This document shows positions 45,076-52,761 of a DNA stretch of 64,000 bases, piece after piece; the first letter of the stretch is position 1; each line of letters starts with the position of its first letter. Origin of the DNA: JAAYUJ01 sp963698165 (GTDB taxonomy: Bacteria; Desulfobacterota; Syntrophobacteria; Syntrophobacterales; Syntrophobacteraceae); NCBI GenBank assembly GCA_963698165.1, contig CAVOPT010000016.1, positions 434,001 to 498,000 on the forward strand, read 5' to 3'. Under the pieces are notes generated by a model. The model did no database searches. It was not told where the DNA came from and saw only the letters and a list, made by a program, of their open reading frames with translations. The translations under genes and the position numbers were made by a program.

Positions 45076-45321
45076 ATGGGCGAATCACTGGATAGCCAGG
45101 CATCTGCCATAGGTAACGTGGAGAATTCTCATCCCCTCATGTGGCAAGACATTCTGAACCTTTACGGGGTTTCAAGAATGCCGGGGGATGAAGACCCTTT
45201 CATGAGGGATTTCATCCTGTGCTCTACCGCACAACGCTTGAACAAATACGGCGAGGACATGATCAGGGAGCACAGGGAATTCCTTTTGACCTCGCTGGAG
45301 TACCTCGCCTCATTGATGTGA
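45076..45321 (+). CDS. Small hypothetical protein
   Basis: 81 residues from the ATG at 45076, with AGGAAGTGAGAG just upstream; an ATG at 45040 has no such site. Acidic, predicted helical, with DPFMRDFILCSTAQRLNKYG and a helical end REHREFLLTSLEYLASLM. No family recognised. It lies about 100 bases upstream of the FAH hydrolase on the same strand and may be cotranscribed with it. Confidence 0.55.
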   Translation: MGESLDSQASAIGNVENSHPLMWQDILNLYGVSRMPGDEDPFMRDFILCSTAQRLNKYGEDMIREHREFLLTSLEYLASLM

Positions 45322-45418
45322 TGTCGTCACTGAACCATCCAGCAGTTCACTGCTTCCGGCATGAAGTGTTGGAGCCGGTACGGAAAAATCCAAACGTCAA
45401 CGGCAGAAGAGAGAGGTC

Positions 45419-46126
45419 ATGGTAGCCCTTCCCATACGGCACCGATCCGAAATGTACACGGTGAATCCCACCAAAATCATTGCTCTTGGCCTCAACTACC
45501 GGGATCACATTGCCGAGAGCCACACCGTGAAGGTGCAGGGATTCACCGATGAAATACCGAAGGAGCCCATCCTCTTTCCCAAAACGCCCAATGTCCTTGT
45601 CGGCCCCGGGGATTCCATCGTCATCCCCAGGTTCTTGAAGGATTACGGTTTTGAGTCCCTGCGCACGGACTACGAGGCGGAGCTGGCGATCATCATCGGG
45701 AAGCGCTGCAAGAACATCCATGTTTCGGAAGCGATGGACTGTGTGCTGGGCTACACTTGCATGAACGACGTGAGCCAGAGGAATCTGCAAACGGGGGATC
45801 GTTCGGGGTGGTTCAGGGGAAAGTCCCTCGACACCTTTGGGCCTGTTGGTCCCTGCATCGTGTTAGCCGGGGACTTGGGCGACCCCCAGAACCTGGAGAT
45901 TGCCTGCAGACTCAACGGCAGGACCGTGCAGAGCTCAAACACGAGACACATGATTTTCAGCATTCCCGAGATCCTCGCTTTCGTCTCCAGGAACATGACG
46001 CTCATGCCGGGAGACGTCATTGCGACCGGGACTCCCAGCGGGGTGGGGCCCATCAAGCACGGAGACATCGTGGAGGTGGACATCGAAGGAATTGGTGTTC
46101 TACGTAATCCTGTCGTCGAAGAATAG
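45419..46126 (+). CDS. Fumarylacetoacetate hydrolase family protein
   Basis: 235 residues, the short single-domain form. Family marks: KIIALGLNYRDHIAES, the metal-binding DYEAELAIIIGK, WFRGKSLDTFGPVGP and the C-terminal TGTPSGVG. Members hydrolyse or decarboxylate acylpyruvates and 2-hydroxyhepta-diene-dioates or act on oxaloacetate. The exact substrate cannot be read from sequence, and no aromatic degradation gene is adjacent. GAGAGGTC precedes the ATG. Confidence 0.9.
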   Translation: MVALPIRHRSEMYTVNPTKIIALGLNYRDHIAESHTVKVQGFTDEIPKEPILFPKTPNVLVGPGDSIVIPRFLKDYGFESLRTDYEAELAIIIGKRCKNIHVSEAMDCVLGYTCMNDVSQRNLQTGDRSGWFRGKSLDTFGPVGPCIVLAGDLGDPQNLEIACRLNGRTVQSSNTRHMIFSIPEILAFVSRNMTLMPGDVIATGTPSGVGPIKHGDIVEVDIEGIGVLRNPVVEE

Positions 46127-46206
46127 CTGAAGGGAAAGGCCCTCGACGGGTGATCGCCCGATTTCATAGCGCCAGCCCCCGATCCACCCGGGAGAGGCGG
46201 AGCGCC

Positions 46207-46731
46207 TCATCCAAAGACCCTGTTCTCGGGTTTCACGCCAAGGAGATCCTCCACGGTCCGTTCCATCCCCTCCTGAATCACCCAGCCGGTAAAGTGGTCA
46301 CCTTCGTAAATCTCGTCGTTCTCCCTGCTGTCGACCTCTCGCATGTGCGGGGCTATCCTCTTCCAGGTGGCCCTGTCCACTCGGGCACTCAGACTATAGC
46401 CGTCGATGGTGAGGCGATCCCCCCGCGAGAAGATTCGAACCAGATGGATGTCCCTCTGGTTCTCCCTTGCATGGAGGTCTTCTCTTTCCAGGAACACCTC
46501 GAGCCAGTCCGATCTCGATATCTCGAGGATCAGGCCCGGGAGAACCACTCCCTCCTTGATTCCATCGGGGGTTTTCCTGCGTCCCCAGGCATTGCAGAGG
46601 AACCTTTCTTCAACGCTTTTCCCGGGAGGGGCAAGATAGGCGTAGACCTGGTGGACGGAGTGAGCGTCCAATTCGATGCTCAATCGCACTCTGGTTCCCG
46701 ATTTGGTGTAGACGAGGAGCTCCGGTGGCAT
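46207..46731 (-). CDS. Hypothetical protein
   Basis: 174 residues from the ATG at 46731 with GAAGG upstream; longer starts at 46740 and 46833 are open but without better sites, and the longest would run into the candidate small RNA. Predicted mixed alpha/beta with many charged residues (VRLSIELDAHSVHQVYAYLAPPGK; GLILEISRSDWLEVFLER). No motif recognised. It converges with the FAH gene. Confidence 0.55.
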   Translation of the reverse strand: MPPELLVYTKSGTRVRLSIELDAHSVHQVYAYLAPPGKSVEERFLCNAWGRRKTPDGIKEGVVLPGLILEISRSDWLEVFLEREDLHARENQRDIHLVRIFSRGDRLTIDGYSLSARVDRATWKRIAPHMREVDSRENDEIYEGDHFTGWVIQEGMERTVEDLLGVKPENRVFG

Positions 46732-47217
46732 GACCCGCATCCTTCTGTCAATGAACGCCCCGTGAGAGGGCTTCGAAAGGGGTATTGACTTCCGCGTTAT
46801 AATGAGCCCGGAAAGTAAAACTTTCCCCCTCACAGAGAGAGCTGGGTTTCCCCCTCCTTCCTGGCTCTCTCTTTCTTTTTATCCCCAGCTTGTTACTAGC
46901 ACGGCTTGTGTTCAATCCGTGCTTTCTGGCTTGCGTGTGCACGGCCCTCATGTACCGAGCGCATGAAGGTCCGATGCAGAAAGCCCCGGGGGCTGCCCCT
47001 CGGCCTCCTTCCGGGTGGGCATCGGAGCATTTCCTTCTAACACACCCATCGCATCCGTCGCATCGTTTTCTTATCCAATTGGTCGCAAACGTCGATTGTT
47101 AAGACATCCAACCAGGCAACTGGATTTCCATCATGGATGAAGAACAGGGGAAGGGTTCCTTGCCTGCCCGATTTCCCGTGGTGTTGTCAACCCCCAATGC
47201 CGGCGCAGGGTGCACCG
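46732..47217. other. Intergenic region with candidate small RNA
   Basis: No gene is supported. It contains the hairpin pair and T-tract described at 46809-46880. From 46880 to 47217 I see no gene, RNA or repeat that I can name. Confidence 0.55.
46809..46880 (+). ncRNA. Candidate small RNA ending in a Rho-independent terminator
   Basis: TATAAT at 46798-46803 is followed by a perfect 7-bp hairpin GGAAAGT-AAA-ACTTTCC (46810-46826). A second stem, AGAGAGAGC with GCTCTCTCT (46834-46872, extended by wobble pairs), runs into TTCTTTTT. No plus-strand gene upstream needs this terminator, as the FAH gene ended about 700 bases before. No -35 match lies at the normal distance, so the promoter is doubtful. 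The terminator itself is convincing. Confidence 0.35.
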
Positions 47218-47568
47218 ATGGTTGAAAACCGTCGCCACAGGCGATACGAAAGGAAGCTCAGGGTAATCTGGAGAAACGAGGAACTGTGTTTGCAGAGCTT
47301 CACCAAGGACATCTGTGCCGGTGGCGTTTTCATCATCACCAACAGCCTGGTGCGCCCCAAGGAAATTCTGCATCTGGAGCTCACTTCCAACGGTGCCGCT
47401 CCTGCACTCCGGTGCTACGGAAGAGTGATTTGGGTGAACCATGGTCAGGTGGAGTGTTTTCCGCAGGGTTTTGGGGTTGAAATCCTGGGCATGGATCAGC
47501 AATCAGTGGAAAGCCTCTTGAGCTTTTGCGAGGAGATGGAGTTGGATTCTCCCTGCTGGGCTCACTGA
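47218..47568 (+). CDS. PilZ-domain protein
   Basis: 116 residues from the ATG at 47218; the frame stays open upstream. A single PilZ domain: the RxxxR region ENRRHRRYERK at the N-terminus, then DICAGGVFIITN in place of the usual (D/N)xSxxG motif, with Cys for Ser. VIWVN and the C-terminal GFGVEILG are typical. PilZ proteins bind c-di-GMP and signal to surface, pilus or motility systems. The Ser-to-Cys change may weaken binding. No c-di-GMP enzyme is nearby. Confidence 0.85.
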   Translation: MVENRRHRRYERKLRVIWRNEELCLQSFTKDICAGGVFIITNSLVRPKEILHLELTSNGAAPALRCYGRVIWVNHGQVECFPQGFGVEILGMDQQSVESLLSFCEEMELDSPCWAH

Positions 47569-47665
47569 GGCTCATGCATCCCGCGGCGGAGGGGCGCCTC
47601 GGGAAGGCAAGTGAACCATTCGCGCCCGGCGTCTATCTCAAAACTGGCTTGCCGGCCCCATCGCA

Positions 47666-47758
47666 CGTTCGTGCCGAGGTATCGAAGCACGAACGGACAG
47701 ACTGTATGGCTCGCCCCCTTCCACAAGCTCAGGACAGGTTCCATACCTCAGGGCGGGC
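47666..47758 (+). repeat. Palindromic extragenic repeat
   Basis: Nine-base arms CGTTCGTGC and GCACGAACG flank a 12-base loop (47666-47695). They are followed by CCACAAGCTCAGGACAGG and CTCAGGGCGGG. This matches the common bacterial repeat built of GTTCGTGCTGAG..TCGAAGCACGAAC and CCTTCGACAAGCTCAGGG units, here degraded. Confidence 0.6.
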
Positions 47759-47927
47759 AGAAGGGATCTTGAGAGAATTTCTGAGGGCTTTCCTCCGCGC
47801 TGAACAATTTGTCCGTCTTACCCCCTTCGATCCGATCAGCCTGCCGTTTTCAGATGAAGAACCGACGAAGGGCGACTCCGAGCAAGCCGTTTTGCAGGCT
47901 CAGGAGCCCGGCTCCCGCAAGGTGCCC

Positions 47928-47956
47928 TTGCAAAAAGCCCGAGTGGAACGTATAAA
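47928..47956 (+). promoter_or_regulatory. Sigma-70 promoter for dacA
   Basis: TTGCAA, 17 bases, TATAAA; a close match with ideal spacing. Confidence 0.65.
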
Positions 47957-48100
47957 GTGCACGTTTACAGTCGAACCCCTTGGGTTCTAGAATGTGCTTC
48001 AGGTTGGGGTAGAGCGCCGGGTTTTCGCCGTCCCCCCGGGATGAATCCCCGACGGTCCGTGGGTGGCGAACCGGCGAAACACAATGAATGAGGAAAGAGG

Positions 48101-49489
48101 ATGCAAAAAGGGTTTTTTAGGCTGGCCTGTTTGATTGTGACAGTGGTCTTCACATTTTCGTGCGCCGGGCAGGTGCAGAGCGCTGAAAAGCCAACTGGCC
48201 GAAAGGCGATCATCAAGGAGACACCCGCCAGGAAACCACAGAAGGAGGCGGCTCCGAAGAAAGGACCGGCGGCCGACGCCCCCCCCTCTGTGAAAGGCGT
48301 CGGCATTGACGCCTCCCCGGGACCCATCGATGCCAAGTCAGCCATGATGGTGGAAGTTTCCACCGGAGCGAAGCTCCTGGAATACAACGCCGACGAGGTG
48401 ATTGAGCCTGCTTCGTTCACCAAGGTCCTGACCCTTTACCTCCTGTTCGAGAGGATCAAGGAAGGGAAAGTCAGTCTCAAGGACGAACTGTGGGTCAGTG
48501 AGGAAGCCTGGCGCACGGGGGGGTCCAAGATGTTCCTTGGCGTCGGCACCAAAGTTCCCTTGGAAGAGCTCATCAAGGGCATCACGGTCGTGTCGGGCAA
48601 TGACGCCTGTGTGACTGTGGCGGAACACCTCCACGGCAGCATCGAATCCTTTGCCGCCGCCATGAACAACAAGGCCAAGGAAATCGGAATGACCCGCAGC
48701 CACTTCGTCAACCCTCACGGTCTGCCCGCGCAAGGTCAGGTGACCACCGCGAGGGACATGGCCACCCTTGGTGCCGCCTATCTGAGGCGGTTTCCGGAAG
48801 CGATCCGATACCACTCCATGCGGGAATACACTTACAACGGAATCACTCAGTACAATCGAAACCACCTCATCCTCAAGGACCCGAGCGTTGACGGCCTCAA
48901 AACGGGCTTTGTGGACGCAGCCGGCTATCACCTCTCCGCAACTGCCCAACGAGACGGAATGCGGCTGCTTTCCGTCGTGATGGGGGCTGCGACTCCAGGC
49001 ATCCGCGAGCGCGAGTCCATGAAGCTTCTCAACTTCGGCTTCCGCCAGTATGCCATGGTCCATCCGTTTGCGGATGGTCAGCCGATTTCCTCGGTGAAGA
49101 TATGGAAAGGAGAGAAGAATGAGGTGGGACTCTACCCCGTGGGGGCGGCAAGTGTTTTGATTCCTCAGTCGCAACGCAATGCGTTGAAGTGGGATATACG
49201 CCGGCAGGACGAAATCACGGCCCCGGTGACGGAGAATCAGCCTTTGGGAGAGCTGGTCTTCGTACTCTCCGATTCACCCGTGAGGACCGTTGCTCTGGTG
49301 AGCCGCGAGGAAGTTCCCCTCGGCCCCTGGTACAAGAGATTTTGGCATTCAATCCTTCAGCTTCACACCATAGACTGGCGATGGCCGCTGGGCATAGCAG
49401 TGGTGCTGCTTGCCTTCGTGGGATTGGTAATCCTTGTTCTCAACCGTCGTTCCATGTTCAAGGGCTCGGGAACCCACTACGGCAGATGA
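48101..49489 (+). CDS. D-alanyl-D-alanine carboxypeptidase (peptidase S11, DacA-like)
   Basis: 462 residues. N-terminal signal LACLIVTVVFTFSC, a basic Lys/Ala/Pro-rich linker to about residue 65, then the S11 domain. Active-site motifs: SFTK (SxxK) near residue 105, SGN in VVSGNDACV, and KTG in DGLKTGFVDAAGYH. A beta domain follows, then a C-terminal hydrophobic helix (LGIAVVLLAFVGLVILVL) with a basic tail. That helix is an unusual membrane anchor, as most DacA/DacC proteins end in an amphipathic helix. It trims the terminal D-Ala of peptidoglycan. GAGGAAAGAGG precedes the ATG. Confidence 0.93.
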   Translation: MQKGFFRLACLIVTVVFTFSCAGQVQSAEKPTGRKAIIKETPARKPQKEAAPKKGPAADAPPSVKGVGIDASPGPIDAKSAMMVEVSTGAKLLEYNADEVIEPASFTKVLTLYLLFERIKEGKVSLKDELWVSEEAWRTGGSKMFLGVGTKVPLEELIKGITVVSGNDACVTVAEHLHGSIESFAAAMNNKAKEIGMTRSHFVNPHGLPAQGQVTTARDMATLGAAYLRRFPEAIRYHSMREYTYNGITQYNRNHLILKDPSVDGLKTGFVDAAGYHLSATAQRDGMRLLSVVMGAATPGIRERESMKLLNFGFRQYAMVHPFADGQPISSVKIWKGEKNEVGLYPVGAASVLIPQSQRNALKWDIRRQDEITAPVTENQPLGELVFVLSDSPVRTVALVSREEVPLGPWYKRFWHSILQLHTIDWRWPLGIAVVLLAFVGLVILVLNRRSMFKGSGTHYGR

Positions 49490-49613
49490 GCCCATCGATT
49501 CTCCGAACCAAGGCTGAAACGACCTGATCCCATCGACGGGCGGCGGACTAACCTTCGGATTTGGGCGAGGAGTCTTTTTTTGCGCGATCACCGATCCCGC
49601 AACTTGCAGACAT

Positions 49614-49706
49614 TCAAGTGGAGATGCCCATTCTGGGAAGCACCCAGCGGTTCAGTACGATCCAAGCCACAACGGCGGCCAAAACCGCCAGAGTTTCCCA
49701 TGTCAT
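49614..49706 (-). CDS. 30-residue single-pass membrane peptide
   Basis: Reads MTWETLAVLAAVVAWIVLNR, then WVLPRMGIST and stop. GGGAGGAG lies eight bases before the ATG, an excellent ribosome-binding site. The peptide is a single hydrophobic helix with a short basic/proline end. It is 88 bases after the FmdB-like gene on the same strand. Too short for most gene callers; I know no function. Confidence 0.6.
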   Translation of the reverse strand: MTWETLAVLAAVVAWIVLNRWVLPRMGIST

Positions 49707-49794
49707 GTTGTGCTCCTCCCGTGTTTCAAAATTATCCCTGGCAAACCCGTGTGATGGGAATACGCAGCCGGCGACCTGCCGACAGATCCTAGGC

Positions 49795-50004
49795 TCACTT
49801 GAAGCGTCCCGAGGACGTGGACGGGGAACAAGAGGACGGCGACACCTTGTCCGACCCCGATGTCGTCGAGAAACAGGAGAGGACGCGCTTCACTTCCCGG
49901 CAGTCGCATTGGGGACAGGCGACGGAATCCTCCTCCCGGCAGTTGCGGATTAGCGTTTCGAACTGAACATTACAGCCTTGGCACGCGTATTCATAAAGTG
50001 GCAT
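49795..50004 (-). CDS. FmdB-type zinc-ribbon protein
   Basis: 69 residues from MPLYEYAC; an ATG three codons upstream is closer to the GGAGG and could be the true start. Zinc ribbon with CxxC in ACQGC and CPQCDC; typical FmdB start PLYEYxC and NCREEDSVACPQC spacing. The tail is Ser-rich. The family was first seen in formamidase regulation, but most members have no known function. It lies at the end of the CoA-transferase unit. Confidence 0.85.
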   Translation of the reverse strand: MPLYEYACQGCNVQFETLIRNCREEDSVACPQCDCREVKRVLSCFSTTSGSDKVSPSSCSPSTSSGRFK

Positions 50005-50164
50005 CGTGATCATCTTCCTCCGTATTCAGGGTGAACCGGCTTTCCCCACAGACGGTTTCCCTTTGACGTATTCTTCGAGAGAACAACCGCCGTCCCTCGC
50101 ACACCAGACAATCTAAGTCGGCATTCCCGGAAATCAATGAATTCCCAAGTCACCGACCGATTGA

Positions 50165-50611
50165 TTATATATCCCGGGTCCAGAGGGAAGCCATGGCGGG
50201 ACCCCCTCCAACACACAGAGAGGCTCCGCCGATCGTCGAGCCGAGCCTTTCCATCTCGTGGTAAAGGGTGACGACGATGCGGAGTCCCGTGCTCCCGACA
50301 GGGTGTCCCAGAGCGATTCCGGATCCGTTGTGGTTCACCCGATCCATGTCGAGCACGGTACCGAAATCCTCCCGCAGCATTCTGTCCACACCCAGCCACT
50401 GAGCAGCGAATGCTTCGTGGATTTCCCAGTACTCCACATCGCCAAATGTCATCCTCGCCTGCTTGAGGCACTTGGGTATGGCCACGGCGGGGCCGAGCCC
50501 CATGAACCTGGGATCAACTCCTTCGGCGCAGATATTGATGAGCTTCATGAGGGGCTTGATCCCAAGCTCAACGGCTTTCTCCCTGGCCATAACGACTTCC
50601 TTGAGTTGCAT
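50165..50611 (-). pseudogene. Thiolase with in-frame loss of most of the N-terminal domain
   Basis: 148 residues. The start MQLKEVV, with AGGAG seven bases upstream, is a standard thiolase N-terminus (normally continuing IVSAxRTP). It joins directly to MAREKAVELGIKPL, which lies around residue 250 of a ~390-residue thiolase. The rest of the C-terminal domain is intact: EIHEAFAAQ, NHNGSGIALGHPVGSTG with the catalytic His, and the CxGG motif in LCVGGGPAMA. About 240 residues, including the first catalytic Cys, are missing. It cannot perform thiolysis alone. The frame and ribosome-binding site are kept, so a short protein may still be made. It follows the CoA-transferase by about 35 bases. Confidence 0.8.
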
Positions 50612-50647
50612 GGGAAAACTCCTGTTTCAGTGGGCCTGGGACACGCG

Positions 50648-52687
50648 TCAACCGCTTGCTAGCGCGCTTCGGGCCTCTTCTCTGCTTTCATAAATGTGAG
50701 GGGCAAGATCACGCTTCTGAAGCTCGTCACCGAGTTTCATCCTCAGGAACGTGCTCGTCGTGTAACGGGTGACCTTCTCGTAGAACTGCATCACGTACTT
50801 CACCATCTCCGCATACTCTTCCACGAGCTCGGGCAGGATGTTGAAGTTGTCGTAATTGACGATGGTGAGGACCTTTTTGCCGAGAGGTTTCAACGTATTC
50901 TCGACATGTTTCTGTATCCTCTGGATCTGCTCGCTCGACTTCACGTAGAAATTCTCGAAATTGACGTAGAAGGTATTTTCGCTCGGGACGTAGATCAGCC
51001 TGTCTTCGATGGGGATCTCGAGCATGTCGCGCTTCAGGTTCATCGACTCGGTCCTGAAGATCCTGGCATCCATGAGCTTCGGGGGGGTCTTCATGACGGG
51101 CTTGAAATCCATCTTGGAGAGGATGTCTTTTTCGAGGTCGACACCGGGAGCGATCTCGGTCAGCTCCATACCGTCCTTTGTGAGGGTGAAAACGCAGCGC
51201 TCCGTTATGTAGAGCACGGGCTGTTTTCTCTGCGCGGCGTACTTGCCGCTGAAGGTGATCTGCTCGACCTGCTTGAGGAACTTTCGCTCACGGCCCTCCT
51301 GTTCGATCTTGAGCTTGCCGTCCGACACGGCAACCTTGAGACCGCCTGCCGTGAAGGTCCCCACGTAGACGATTCTTTTCGCGTTCTGACTGATGTTGAT
51401 GAATCCGCCGGGCCCCACGAAGCGGGGGCCGAATTTGCTCACGTTGACATTGCCGTCCTGGTCCATTTCCGCCGATCCCAGAAAGGCGATGTCGAGGCCG
51501 CCCCCGTCGTAGAAATCGAACTGGTACGGCTGATCGAGGAGGGCGTCGATGTTCGTGCCGGTGCCGAAGTTGAGCCCGCCGTTGGGCATCCCGCCGATCA
51601 CGCCCGGCTCCGCCGTCAGGGTCAGGAGATCGAGGACGCCTTCCTCGTTGGCCACCCGGGCCACACCCTCGGGCATGCCGATGCCGAGATTCACGACCTG
51701 GTTGGGCCGCAGCTCGAAGGCCGCCCTGCGCGCGATCACCTTCCGTTCACTCAGCTCCATCGCCGCGATGAAGGCCATGGGTATGCGCACCTCCCCCGTG
51801 AACCCCGGGTTGTACTGCTCGAGGAAGGTCATCCAGTGGTTTTCCGGCCGTGCAACGACGATGCAGTCCACGAGGATGCCGGGGACCTTGACGTGCTTCG
51901 GGTTCAGGGTGTGCTGGTCGGCGATCCGCTCGACCTGGGCGATGACGAAGCCGTTGTTGTTCTTGGCCGCCATGGCCTGGGCCAGCACTTCGATGGTCAG
52001 GGCCTCCTTCTCCATCGTGATGTTGCCGTTTGTGTCTGCCGTTGTACCCCTTATGATGGCCACGTTGATGGGGGGCAGCTTGTAGAAGAGAATCTCCTTT
52101 CCTTCGATCTCCATGAGCTTGACGAGGTCTTCACCCTCCTTCTTCGTTTTCTGGTTCAGTTTTCCGCCGTCGATCCGGGGGTCGATGAAGGTCCCCAGGC
52201 CTACGTAAGATATAAGCCCCGGCTTGCGGGCGGCAAGGTTGCGGAACAGGGTGCTGACGATCCCCTGGGGGAAGTTGTATGCCAGGATCTTTTCCTCCCG
52301 GATGAGCTCCTGGAGCATGGGGGCAAGGCCGATGTGGCCCCCGATCACGCGTCCCACGAGGCCTTCATGGCCCAGGTGGTTGAGGGCCCTGGTTTTTCCA
52401 TCCCCCTGGCCTGCCGCGTAGACCAGCGTCAGGTTGAGGGGGTGGCCCTCCTTTTTGAAGCGCTCTTCAATGTGGATGAGTATGTCCTCGGGGACTCCCG
52501 TGCCAACGAAACCGCTTGTCGTCACGACATCCCCATCCCGGATGAGGGCGGCGGCCTCCTCGCCGGTGACGATTTTCCCCTTTCTCCGTATCTGGGCACG
52601 GAGTTCCTCGAGGATGGGGTGCGATGAGAGCGGTAACAAAGCTCCCTTGTCAGAAGAAGCGAGATTAACATTTTCAGTTTCGCCCAT
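50648..52687 (-). CDS. Acyl-CoA:acetate/3-ketoacid CoA-transferase, fused alpha-beta subunits
   Basis: 679 residues from the ATG at 52687, with GAAGGAGGAAAC upstream. Family I CoA-transferase. The alpha half covers about 35-330 (DGDVVTTSGFVGTGVPE; VIGGHIGLAPMLQ) and the beta half about 345-600 (ELRPNQVVNLGIGMPEGVARV). The catalytic Glu is expected in LTAEPGVIGGMP, and GGLDIAFLGSAEMD follows. A C-terminal ~100-residue extension with NFENFYVKSSEQIQ is present. It exchanges CoA between short-chain acids. With the GntP permease and TRAP binding protein upstream it suggests uptake and activation of a carboxylic acid; the substrate is not determined. Confidence 0.9.
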   Translation of the reverse strand: MGETENVNLASSDKGALLPLSSHPILEELRAQIRRKGKIVTGEEAAALIRDGDVVTTSGFVGTGVPEDILIHIEERFKKEGHPLNLTLVYAAGQGDGKTRALNHLGHEGLVGRVIGGHIGLAPMLQELIREEKILAYNFPQGIVSTLFRNLAARKPGLISYVGLGTFIDPRIDGGKLNQKTKKEGEDLVKLMEIEGKEILFYKLPPINVAIIRGTTADTNGNITMEKEALTIEVLAQAMAAKNNNGFVIAQVERIADQHTLNPKHVKVPGILVDCIVVARPENHWMTFLEQYNPGFTGEVRIPMAFIAAMELSERKVIARRAAFELRPNQVVNLGIGMPEGVARVANEEGVLDLLTLTAEPGVIGGMPNGGLNFGTGTNIDALLDQPYQFDFYDGGGLDIAFLGSAEMDQDGNVNVSKFGPRFVGPGGFINISQNAKRIVYVGTFTAGGLKVAVSDGKLKIEQEGRERKFLKQVEQITFSGKYAAQRKQPVLYITERCVFTLTKDGMELTEIAPGVDLEKDILSKMDFKPVMKTPPKLMDARIFRTESMNLKRDMLEIPIEDRLIYVPSENTFYVNFENFYVKSSEQIQRIQKHVENTLKPLGKKVLTIVNYDNFNILPELVEEYAEMVKYVMQFYEKVTRYTTSTFLRMKLGDELQKRDLAPHIYESREEARSALASG

Positions 52688-52761
52688 AAGGTTTCCTCCT
52701 TCACTTCTAGTAGAGCCCGGTGAGCGTATAGAGCAGGATGACCACAAATACCATTGTTGTT

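Larger units (their letters stand above)
47569..48100. other. Intergenic region upstream of dacA with repeat and promoter
   Basis: No gene is supported; open frames here cross a palindromic repeat (47666-47758). A good promoter for dacA is at 47928-47956, leaving a leader of about 140 bases. Confidence 0.65.

Noticed and set aside
32592..45321. Gasdermin-like substrate next to the proteases
   Set aside because: No protein of about 250 residues with that pattern is encoded; the only small neighbour (45076-45321) is 81 residues and on the other strand.
46785..46803. TTGACT and TATAAT as one promoter
   Set aside because: Only seven bases separate them; sigma-70 needs about 17. The TATAAT is kept as a possible -10 only.
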